Below are positions 30,401 to 34,650 of a stretch of 34,650 nt of DNA, in pieces. Positions within the stretch are counted from its first letter, which is position 1. Each line of letters opens with the position of its first letter. The position numbers and the translations under genes were made by a program. The notes under the pieces are model-generated. The model worked only from the letters and a program-made list of their open reading frames with translations. It was not told the DNA's origin and searched no databases. Location of the stretch: the NCBI GenBank assembly GCA_964604825.1, contig CAZSAL010000028.1, positions 1-34,650 on the forward strand. The letters run 5' to 3'. This stretch comes from CAZSAL01 sp964604825. Lineage in GTDB: Bacteria > Elusimicrobiota > Elusimicrobia > 2-01-FULL-59-12.

Positions 30401-32892
30401 ACCGCCTCCGTCGGCGTCGCTCCGGCGCGGCTGTCCTCGAAACCGTCTTCGCTGCCGTCGGAACCGCGCATGAGCTGTCCCATGGATTCTTCCCGCCGTT
30501 CCGCAACTTTGCGAGACAGGGAATCCGATTTACTTTCCACATAGCGCGCCAGCGTGTCCGGCAGAACGAAGCGTTGACTTAAACGTACGAGATACGCGTC
30601 AATCTGTTCGCTGATTTTGCGTTCGTCAGGATGCCCCTCGGCGTCCTGCAGCATCGCCATACGGAATCCATCGACAAAGAGCTCAGCCGGGTGGAGGTCG
30701 AACTGTTGTCCGACCGCTTCGAGGCTCCGGAAAAACATCACCTCATCCGTTACCCCGACGGCCTGATCCCGGATAAAGCGGACGAGGGGCCCCCAATGCT
30801 CGACAATCACGTCGCCTTTCCGCGTCAGAGCCTCATTCGCCTCGATGTAGGGTATCCAGAACTCCGCACTGGGCATTTCTTCGCGGGATGGCACTTCCGA
30901 ATCGACCCTAAGGGTGGCCTCTTCGAGCCTGCGCGATCCAGCGATTTTTCCTCCGACGACCGCCGCTTCCGCCTGCAGGGCCTGTTCGGTCTCATCGCGT
31001 GGGACGTAGGCAGGGGGACGCCGATCGGGATCTTTTTCCAGCCAGACAGTGATGGGCTCGCGCAAAGTGATGACGACTTCAACGCCGTCTGCCGGGCTGG
31101 TCTCCGAAACATCCAGTCCCATATTCAGCTTGTCCGCCAGGTGCTTGGCCCAGTAGAGGCCGCGTCCCGGTTGCCCGGGCCGGGTTCCCATCATTTTAAA
31201 CAGGTCCCGCCGCCGGATTTCCTTCAGACCGCCGGCATGATCGGTGATCACAATCCGCCGCGCCATGAAGGACCCTTCGCGCGCCGGCTCCTCCACCCGG
31301 ACGTCCATCGGCCAGTATTCCTGGCCCATTGCCGACGGCGAGACGCGGAACGACTGGTAGGCTTCGAGAGAGTTGATCAATACTGCCCGGAGCATGAACT
31401 GGAGCGCTGCCGGTACGAAAATATTTGCCTGATCCGGCTCGAGGACTTCCTCCATGAACCGGGTTCTTCCGTTAAAAGTAAATACTCCCTGGAGCCGGCT
31501 TTCCAGGGTGAAGGCATCGCGGAAGACGCTGGAAAGCGGAGAACGGGAACCGACCTGTGCCAGCGCTTTGCCGAACTCCTGGATGCCGCGGGAGAGAAGC
31601 CTGGCTTCTTCCAGTCTCTCCTCGGCGGCATTCAATAAAGCGGGGATTTTCTGGATGGAAGGGTCGTTCAGGACCGGGGATAGAACCTCCCGGCACGATT
31701 CGAGATGCTGTCGGGCAAAGATGGCGCGGGTGCTGAACTCGTGGAGTTTTCGGTCGCGCTCCACTGCGTAAATATCCGGATAGGGTTCACGGATACCGTC
31801 ATGAATAGACCGGGCGTTCTTGAGAGCGTTTTGCACTGCCGCGCGGGTTGGCGCCGCCGGCTGTGTCGGCAGGATGCCCTCCAATCCCGAGATAAGATCC
31901 TCGACGGCCGTCAGCAGGTTCGCCTCCATGGTGTTGAACGCGGACCATTCCTCTCGACGGATCACCGCCTTCATCCAGCTTTCCGACATTTCCAGCGGTT
32001 CCAGGACTTTGACGGCGGCGCCTGGCTGATTTTCATAGGGAGGAGGGGACTGAAGGGAGCGCATCACCGCGCGAAGCCAGTGAATCCGCTGGGCCTGCCC
32101 TTTCCCGGGAACGATTTTGCGCTCATAGGCAAACCGGAATCGTTCCCAGCCCTGGCGGAAAAGATCCTGCAGCGCCGCTTCGCTGGCCGCCGAACCGGAA
32201 ATGATCAGGATTTTTCCTCGAAAACCCAACTTATGCCGGTAGCGGGGATCGGAACACTCTGGTGAAAGGCGCAGTTCGTTGATGAAATCGCTCCCCTCCC
32301 GGAATTTGGTGTTCGCATCTTCCAACCCGAAAGCGAGATCAGTGATCACGAGTATCTGGTCGTCGGTGACGCCTCGGGCGCGCAGATCGGCCACGCACCG
32401 GGCCGCTTCGTCAATGTCGGTACGGGCATGCAGGTGATTGTCGGGCAGTATGGACTGGAAAGTGGTCCGGTAATTTTCCAGCAGGTGGGCGTCGTCATCG
32501 GCCATGACGATATGCATGTCCTTGAAGCGTTCCGCGTCTTCTGGAGAATATCCCGCCTGCCTCAGTAAATCATTTGCAGCGGATGGCGGCGTCCGATGGG
32601 TGTCGACCGCGAATAACGACCAGCCGAACGGGGAAAACGCCGGTCCCGCAGCCGTCGCGGTCCGTATGACGCCCGCGCTTTCGCGACACACCCGTTCGCG
32701 GCTGTGAGCGCTGAGAGTTCCGCGACACCACGCGGCGGCAGCCGAGAGCGCCTGCTCGTCGAACAGAGACGACGAACCGGAGAACCGGCGAAATGACGTT
32801 TCCCCGGAGCTCCGGTTCCCTGGCGATGTCGTCTGGAACACGAGCGCCGCAATCAGTAGTCCGGCGATCAGTTGATTTAGTTTCGCGGGCAT
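21448..32892 (-). CDS. Giant multidomain protein: receivers, GHKL ATPases, two MutS-type ATPases, duplicated membrane module
   Basis: This is one unbroken frame of about 3,814 aa from the ATG at 32892 (an upstream TTG at 32949 would add 19 residues before the signal-like segment LNQLIAGLLIAALVFQTTS). Domains, with approximate residues: receiver-like 126-275 (HIVMADDDAHLL, LVITDLAFG, ILIISGSA); GHKL/histidine-kinase-like 440-615 (AVLINSLEAYQ, VITDHAGGLKE, GRGLYWAKHLADKL); a long unrecognised part; second receiver-like 1508-1645 (VVVAADDRQ, LLIIDAS, VLLISGAS); membrane module copy 1 at 1656-1806; MutS-type ATPase 1 with P-loop GPNMGGKT at 2323 and Walker B VILDEVPTGTD near 2401; MutS-type ATPase 2 with GPNSSGKT at 2831 and VILDELHGTD near 2905; membrane module copy 2 at 3018-3168; a winged-helix-like stretch near 3350-3400; and a C-terminal GHKL-like region 3660-3770 (LFRALNGLDMAIWKS, REGMGLRVSGRAVKTLGG). 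No Shine-Dalgarno sequence is visible. Membrane anchoring is inferred; the biological function is unknown. Confidence 0.85.
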   Translation of the reverse strand: MPAKLNQLIAGLLIAALVFQTTSPGNRSSGETSFRRFSGSSSLFDEQALSAAAAWCRGTLSAHSRERVCRESAGVIRTATAAGPAFSPFGWSLFAVDTHRTPPSAANDLLRQAGYSPEDAERFKDMHIVMADDDAHLLENYRTTFQSILPDNHLHARTDIDEAARCVADLRARGVTDDQILVITDLAFGLEDANTKFREGSDFINELRLSPECSDPRYRHKLGFRGKILIISGSAASEAALQDLFRQGWERFRFAYERKIVPGKGQAQRIHWLRAVMRSLQSPPPYENQPGAAVKVLEPLEMSESWMKAVIRREEWSAFNTMEANLLTAVEDLISGLEGILPTQPAAPTRAAVQNALKNARSIHDGIREPYPDIYAVERDRKLHEFSTRAIFARQHLESCREVLSPVLNDPSIQKIPALLNAAEERLEEARLLSRGIQEFGKALAQVGSRSPLSSVFRDAFTLESRLQGVFTFNGRTRFMEEVLEPDQANIFVPAALQFMLRAVLINSLEAYQSFRVSPSAMGQEYWPMDVRVEEPAREGSFMARRIVITDHAGGLKEIRRRDLFKMMGTRPGQPGRGLYWAKHLADKLNMGLDVSETSPADGVEVVITLREPITVWLEKDPDRRPPAYVPRDETEQALQAEAAVVGGKIAGSRRLEEATLRVDSEVPSREEMPSAEFWIPYIEANEALTRKGDVIVEHWGPLVRFIRDQAVGVTDEVMFFRSLEAVGQQFDLHPAELFVDGFRMAMLQDAEGHPDERKISEQIDAYLVRLSQRFVLPDTLARYVESKSDSLSRKVAERREESMGQLMRGSDGSEDGFEDSRAGATPTEAVTRDDIAQKTGPFLQDKVIDAWCKRRAKLREESFSAELANRWRVDAGFVATTNLFGRDVVLELTVGQPSTLTEGAHAWRAAFSIAPASGAHLEEFVPMFHNFPSRIRIGDELIEDASRPTVKERLEKILSRLQLVKGPSGGPIRCPLKKDELEELAYKLWKISQSPPFGYSCGVDFEGGVLRLYPAGMRLINFQGRPFAGNRPVAYEPFPRQLNGETIFFEAQLASAGRARLDRLPLVVISAQADEKDVRDLDRRYPEGYIRVQDDAANKNPGCARALVDPHSGTLFAHNIIRLMRDIFAGRLVYIAGIHIQDDLRRLDYRETAPGILECVHPVSLFSNGLSARFFVHRKETLNAEASKAAAPVEPPPAAPTMPTFPISQAASFEEAIRANGTEKKPIFLGLEGFGISMNKKFMRRDMTSASEPQSSLDAFDLAEEWGDQAVVVAHGVDIPTLMGFVKEPRFKGIVIHVSGGQRDRRALTEFAKLGPEFEGRWFFIDKMSLVDLAVNPMIAFNEQVRSLASGQGGVKAQPHATSNPDTAESVRRPLRSAISRALAREWESLPSGDFSPASYQRAIDMLGEEMSDLLSLPVRASLAEWTPQIFERNDEEVLPWDEDLIQFVFAAAQELALPFWPESYESRIIYTIRTLRDFLGTGNPINYDEEPVRSDDQLTDNRPSEQPFVVVAADDRQAELYRRLLSGREGVECYAYPSADMAKIAVQVHPADLLIIDASYQTDQGMSDRGAEILQAAVDAAKTRHPAKRFDVLLISGASQESASVSSVRQCAQSPAAQRVIRSFQYVHSGSEENWKKAVEDILAAQSSGDASGKDPASIFYRILRLIPGLSDRTVKFGGIAGLALEIPVLLWAVPHLGVFAVPSLAAFAGLHVLLQYIETRAPPADSKQPENVKSGKFHQEKPSSVPFPVKFIGWDSPPFGDAFRIPHYVTAPFLILCSYALLGIPGLHTFWIVLLIVAHIVFDACELFDHGNLLRQFHLPRPFVFAHLADTGLGFSVQVPPAKLAKESVSNFSTGRDASSGNGVPTGAGTGWVGHMPVTDADFINLGLATREKWLLKEVYPEFEDAPFETIWFLMERLRHPRRLPVEIEKQRKPLQDILNFYQGQDKKEAIAELRELTNLAGSFAAIKGRRTPERFKKQPLNQHEPMDMFGRRRNRPVRTGLHRILTILRQRHYPKYVKASPKSTQLSELWSAFGLESDGLTLEWDEEPDPTETAVPEGKRIYWNWLMKHQEPYPDYTVGLIYIMALVSELIRLENRIPDFPGQAGHWKQKIRAVLERPELKPFLDAKDGLDLVDEYPNPYLFCTKETVETRLSEYRDRWGVTGLHDFARADPGRIMEQALKIQETLATEGKLARIQDQLAGLSRHFSDLGELIDPPPHPDPKHRARQEKTKSRAYKHDYLRQFAEGLMQGPLGELDYYARLAIGAIERDEKFATMPVSPGIVHLDHFNSPILGTTPHGKPVVPITVHLGGDQRSLPISGPNMGGKTVTARSVAIAVLRNQAGQTLSADESSMLSIFRNIYTVFPHPDQFRPGYGYFESLLSELKEVQAKAGPGDLVILDEVPTGTDYKELVAVATVIIEDLHNNGATVIVTGHLKKCFELLHERTGQQPYMQTVRLENGEVVPTYELEPGIARNSHAIELMNKAGFPSRVVDRARAYYRAITEGGDFEAIPSGPISGADKPVTGGKNQEHPTADPLTETVLARLANNFVFESTPENVLNVLKEEDHLAKELRGHGVEIGDEPDERLRLTGVFVAQGAPWLESLSKRLVQLLPPQELRSFTRTSPSFDMGGIRKSLDQMEQSLRQLVEHLQPLNNDLAAGPMVRSLDEYFAKIGELRNTWADAQSEAFGEQVRRSFADADLPVPNPGDRNWENYPHEVLEDLYKESKAELQSLREGIVTQAALLDEFSGIAQGVIKHELKQPVLTDEPHIFVMRDALPFKGKYSTLDAMRAAYAFIKDLPFSVGPYLDKPVRQSVVVDPSNPVMVIRGPNSSGKTVGMMTASINARLALKGFYTSGDLTISRYDRVETFFGGQNVTETGESYFMNILNQYADILRRATSGSFVILDELHGTDYFEIAAIQLAMLQALREKGATVIFNTHILDGLKQTAQTIGMDFWKTDIRFDPSLDEPVQPLYTLSRDPELKAESHGLDVARKWLTEDQYRRAREILKTLDEEEGAHPASIFYRVLRLIPGLRENTVKLGGMAGLALEIPALLWAVPHLGIWAVPALAAFAGLHVLLQYIETRAPPAHSKQPENVKSGEFHQEKPFSVPFPVKFIGWDSPPFGDAFRIPHYVTTPFLILCSYTLLGIPGLHTLSIALPIVIAHIVYDALQICALNIQFRSPIVWEPALVPQTAMGPNFGGIFAGPSFEWQWPVIFFSDDKPNVTAGAGAYDPANDPVAPSWLPAWAAALGKGVSEKHNLAAAVEDVNIRFFPSDEPRTERARRWFIVDSGTKRVRVMYKTAANSWMEWPVEVVSSAETPRLQIRSPEAWAAGEARGDLIQAIADILRVARGWPVTVSSFQRLIERHIQEIGHHRPRSLSTLRRELEALVCLGILKKSHRRVQQPDGAHAYTYRLVAEELINLISGLDTCLAHTLRQTYPALAVPALPKGDEKVSPVRQAAQNLCVAAGAVTPAQHTETEMAQVDEYMFTLTELHITLNNFEHRWFPFASALAESKELRLIPAGLAKRFNFLCNSFGVVLAPLTCLLMAPDAILYESLGRDPHNVNQQLQKTLDNLDKFLEDFQPYAGTFKPLEFQGLDEDVRREAHLESIRLYAHKLRRVISSEPVIARDINLAEWMRRELGSYGPEEVHCDEDLPIITIDEAALFRALNGLDMAIWKSCGGGDPGFQATVSVQPGGICISIFCAKTREPVDLNALRETIDGKRKAGLWSREGMGLRVSGRAVKTLGGIISVDSSADRAICFTVTLPNAPAAAPEMERLTVQEGATIPESPAPSTAQPSLIPKGITRRAA
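23376..23830 (-). repeat. Intragenic duplication, copy 2 (membrane module)
   Basis: This 455-base segment of the giant gene is nearly identical to 27471-27922, with an uninterrupted identical run of about 82 bases around GCGGAATGCGGAATGC. It encodes PASIFYRVLRLIPGL ... FAGLHVLLQYIETRAP ... AHIVYDALQ. It is one codon longer than the other copy and lies directly after MutS-type ATPase 2. Confidence 0.9.
27471..27922 (-). repeat. Intragenic duplication, copy 1 (membrane module)
   Basis: This 452-base segment encodes about 150 residues with four probable membrane helices (FGGIAGLALEIPVLLWAVPH; FAVPSLAAFAGLHVLLQYI; VTAPFLILCSYALLGIPGL; WIVLLIVAHIVFDACEL). It lies between the second receiver-like domain and MutS-type ATPase 1. 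The motifs IFYR, FAGLH and HIVFD sit in the order of CPBP-protease motifs (EExxxR, FxxxH, HxxxN/D), but the two glutamates are replaced by Ala-Ser. Confidence 0.9.
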
Positions 32893-32900
32893 AAATATCG

Positions 32901-32925
32901 TTCGCGCGCACGTTTCGCGCGCGAA
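32901..32925. promoter_or_regulatory. Perfect palindrome directly before the giant gene
   Basis: TTCGCGCGC and GCGCGCGAA (nine base pairs) enclose a seven-base loop and end eight bases before the giant gene's ATG. In the mRNA this hairpin would cover the usual ribosome-binding region; on DNA it could be an operator. There is no Shine-Dalgarno sequence between it and the ATG. Confidence 0.5.
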
Positions 32926-33050
32926 GAATAGTCTATTCGGTTGGAGCAAATGAATAAATATGCCAGAAGGCTAAATTTTCACGGCAAACGGCCTATGAAT
33001 TTCTTTCCCCGGTTGGACGCGCTTTTATGGGCCTATCAGAGGGTATGTAT

Positions 33051-34268
33051 TCAGCAGCAGTATTTTGCGAGGATGGATACGGTTTTTTCAGCTTTGGCAG
33101 GATCAGCGGGAAGACCGGTTATGTTCAACCTGCAGCGGCCGTCGGCAAAAACCGGATACAGGTGGGCGCCATAGATATCCCGCGCCGCTTCCTGTCGCAC
33201 TTTGGGGTTGCGGAAAAGCCCGGCATAGGAATCGGAAAAAAAGACCTCCATTGCAGTGCCCCTGGACAGATTCTTCCATAGACATTCCGCCTCCGCGATC
33301 CGGTTCAACACCTGCGCGTGCTCGGACTCAAGGCGGGAACGGTCTTTGATAAGCGCTTTTACGAAAGCGCGCGTTACCGGGTGTTCAAAAGACGACCCTC
33401 GCGCGCGGATGAGTCCTTTCAATTTCGCGCCAAGCGCATGCAATAATTTCTCGTCGGGATGATAAATCAGCAGCAGCCCGCAGGGACGCAGAGCGAATGT
33501 CGTGAAAGCCTTGGTCGGGCTGATTGCCAGGCAGAACGGCGTCCCGGCTTCGATGAAAGGCTCAACCTGATTATGGAAGCTTTCGCGCATTAAATCGGAG
33601 TAAGAGACATTTGCGGATTTGGCGGCGTATTCGAACCCCGAATAAGCGCGGTCAAGCGCTACGGGCACTCCTGCGGACCGCGCGGCGGAGGCGCGTTCTA
33701 TTACGATATCGCGCGCGGGCACGCGACCCGTAGTATTCATGGGACCCGCCTGGTAAACCGGAAGCACCCCTGCCCCGCCAATAACATCGTCTGAGGAAAA
33801 CTCCCCGTATCCCAGGCGCAGAGAGAAAGCGATGGCGCGGTATGCCGGCCAGCCAAACTCCTCCACGCCGATTGATTTCAATCCATCTTTCATCAAAAGG
33901 GCGGCCTGGACCGCAGTCTGAACCGCGCCTGTTCCGGCGTCGGAAGGGAGAAGCAAATCGAAATTCCGCCGGTATGCTTCGGGAACTCTCTGCCAGCGCA
34001 AAACCGCGTCCAGAACCTCATTTTTCAGCGCATCCGAATTAAGATAACTTCCGAAGGCGCTTTCCTCCAATTCCTTTTCAACATACTCCAGGATCGTCCG
34101 GGACGTAGGCGCGGGCTTCCCATTCTTATCCAGCAGAATGCCAAGACCGTAATTTTTTCCCTCGGAATCTTTTTTACAGAGAATGCCCGCGATCTGATTT
34201 GCATCAAAACCTTTTTCCCGCAAATTCTTCGCTTCGGCAAGTACCTGATCACCAAATGATATAGACAT
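33051..34268 (-). CDS. Class I (fold type I) aminotransferase, aspartate/aromatic aminotransferase-like
   Basis: This 405-aa PLP enzyme shows the class Ialpha pattern of AspC/TyrB: LLPSDAGTGAVQTAVQ (cofactor phosphate loop, PSGGGTGA-like), GVPVALDRAYSGFEYA (the DxAYxGF motif), the PLP lysine in LAISPTKAFTTFALRPCG, and the substrate-carboxylate arginine in RCRLNITGL near the end. It would transfer amino groups between glutamate and an oxo acid. The SK.F..Y..R pattern is changed to PTKAFTTFALR, so it is a divergent member. The ATG has no Shine-Dalgarno; TAGAAT lies eight bases upstream. It is 158 bases upstream of the giant gene on the same strand; a functional link is not evident. Confidence 0.85.
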   Translation of the reverse strand: MSISFGDQVLAEAKNLREKGFDANQIAGILCKKDSEGKNYGLGILLDKNGKPAPTSRTILEYVEKELEESAFGSYLNSDALKNEVLDAVLRWQRVPEAYRRNFDLLLPSDAGTGAVQTAVQAALLMKDGLKSIGVEEFGWPAYRAIAFSLRLGYGEFSSDDVIGGAGVLPVYQAGPMNTTGRVPARDIVIERASAARSAGVPVALDRAYSGFEYAAKSANVSYSDLMRESFHNQVEPFIEAGTPFCLAISPTKAFTTFALRPCGLLLIYHPDEKLLHALGAKLKGLIRARGSSFEHPVTRAFVKALIKDRSRLESEHAQVLNRIAEAECLWKNLSRGTAMEVFFSDSYAGLFRNPKVRQEAARDIYGAHLYPVFADGRCRLNITGLPADPAKAEKTVSILAKYCC

Positions 34269-34276
34269 AGAGATAT

Positions 34277-34282
34277 ATTCTA
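34277..34282 (-). promoter_or_regulatory. -10-like box (TAGAAT) at the class I aminotransferase start
   Basis: TAGAAT on the minus strand ends eight bases before the ATG at 34268, the spacing expected for a leaderless transcript. The -35 region (TTTCAG) is weak. Confidence 0.3.
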
Positions 34283-34321
34283 CGAAAGAGATGAGTTATC
34301 TGAAAGTTGCCGTGTGTGGAC

Positions 34322-34650
34322 TTAAAACATCCACTCCAGCATGGGCCGTACTCCCACGCCGCTGAAGCCGAGGTCGAGCGTCTGGCCGCCGGGGATATTG
34401 AGGCCAGCCTGATCGTTTGCGTAACCGGAGACGTTGTTCGGAAAGGCGCCGCCAACTTCCAACAACCAATGCGGAGTGCGGAGTGAATTTAATGCGGAGT
34501 TCGGAGTGCGGAGTGTGGAAGAAGGAATTCCGAATTCCGAACTTGATAGTTGGTACCGCATCGCAAGCAGTGACGAGGGAAGCAGCGTTGCTGCTGTGAC
34601 GAGGGAAGCGAGTTGCGACTGAAAAGAGGACTCCTTCCCCCCTTGCGGGG
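34322..34650 (-). CDS. C-terminal part of a probable outer-membrane protein, frame interrupted by repeats
   Basis: The last 47 or so residues (LLEVGGAFPNNVSGYANDQA, then LNIPGGQTLDLGFSGVGVRP and MLEWMF) look like the final strands of an outer-membrane barrel, with a terminal phenylalanine. Upstream in the same frame the sequence is repeat-derived: SSEFGIPSSTLRTPNSALNS comes from the palindromic repeat, and SQLASLVTAATLLPSSLLAM from a second repeat. The frame stays open to the window edge, so the gene may continue beyond it with these repeats as an in-frame insertion. Alternatively it is a broken gene whose 5' part has been replaced. Confidence 0.5.
   Translation of the reverse strand, partial: PQGGKESSFQSQLASLVTAATLLPSSLLAMRYQLSSSEFGIPSSTLRTPNSALNSLRTPHWLLEVGGAFPNNVSGYANDQAGLNIPGGQTLDLGFSGVGVRPMLEWMF
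34468..34541. repeat. Palindromic repeat in the terminal outer-membrane gene (copy C)
   Basis: It is built of GCGGAGTGCGGAGT/GCGGAGTTCGGAGTGCGGAGTG units, then GAAGGAATTCCGAATTCCGAAC. It shares TTCCTTCTTCC and the GGAGTGC/GAATTCCG units with the mtaB and dnaJ-rsmE copies. It is read in frame just upstream of the C-terminal barrel strands. Confidence 0.6.
34561..34620. repeat. Direct and inverted repeat TGACGAGGGAAGC
   Basis: TGACGAGGGAAGC occurs at 34571-34583 and 34597-34609, framed by TCGCAA (34561-34566) and TTGCGA (34613-34618) as inverted ends, with a small GCAGC-GTT-GCTGC hairpin between the direct copies. It is a compact repeat unit distinct from the neighbouring GGAGTGC-type palindrome. 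Confidence 0.55.
34630..34650. repeat. Truncated C-rich palindromic repeat at the window edge
   Basis: ACTCCTTCCCCCCTTGCGGGG is the left half of a hairpin like those between grpE and dnaK; the right half lies outside the window. Confidence 0.4.

Noticed and set aside
21448..32892. Splitting the giant frame into several genes (separate mutS and kinase genes)
   Set aside because: There is no stop codon across 11.4 kb and domains follow one another in a single frame. Internal ATGs exist but I see no stop/start junction to support separate genes.

Overview
The window (34,650 bases) looks like chromosomal DNA of an uncultured, Gram-negative-type bacterium. A single-strand housekeeping block (hrcA-grpE-dnaK-dnaJ-rsmE-mtaB, then a small envelope operon, a HIT protein, rpsU-yqeY-dnaG-rpoD), secreted proteins that look like outer-membrane beta-barrels, several families of dispersed palindromic repeats and one giant 11.4 kb gene would fit a candidate phylum such as Omnitrophota or a relative in the PVC/Desulfobacterota range. 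That placement is inference from gene style only; no rRNA or tRNA gene is visible. There is no sign of phage or plasmid replication genes, a transposase or CRISPR.

Layout. 1-1,110: a cluster of toxin-antitoxin type genes on the minus strand (BrnT-like toxin, CopG-like antitoxin, a 41-aa ORF, a HigA-like antitoxin) behind one strong sigma-70-like promoter. 1,230-2,775: a D-2-hydroxyacid dehydrogenase and, divergently, a stand-alone receiver protein. 2,765-6,121: a tightly overlapping three-gene unit, class III aminotransferase - LuxE-like acyl-protein synthetase - LuxC-like acyl reductase, with no luciferase genes. 6,251-10,473: the macromolecular-synthesis operon rpsU-yqeY-dnaG-rpoD. 10,494-12,042: a HIT hydrolase and four small membrane/envelope proteins resembling the yqjD-yqjE neighbourhood. 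12,154-19,053: the CIRCE-controlled heat-shock operon with rsmE and mtaB at its end. 19,054-19,757: a gene-free stretch with the CIRCE element and a GC-rich, hairpin-dense region enclosed by an inverted repeat. 19,758-21,344: two plus-strand genes for exported Tyr/Pro-rich proteins. 21,448-32,892: a single open frame of about 3,814 codons. 33,051-34,268: a class I aminotransferase. 34,322-end: the C-terminus of a probable outer-membrane protein whose frame runs through several repeats and off the edge.

The most unusual object is the giant protein. In one chain it carries two receiver-like domains, two GHKL/histidine-kinase-like ATPase regions, two MutS-type ABC ATPase domains (GPNMGGKT and GPNSSGKT P-loops about 508 residues apart) and two almost identical copies of a hydrophobic module that resembles a CPBP membrane protease without its catalytic glutamates. 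It has an N-terminal signal-like or membrane segment. I know of no described system with this architecture.

Other points are the possible carboxylate-to-amine pathway of the LuxE/LuxC/aminotransferase trio, palindromic repeats that sit in frame inside coding genes (mtaB and the terminal outer-membrane gene), and several first genes that lack a Shine-Dalgarno sequence and have a -10 box 6-9 bases before the start codon, as expected for leaderless mRNAs. By contrast, operon-internal genes such as yqeY, rpoD, dnaJ and dnaK have good ribosome-binding sites.
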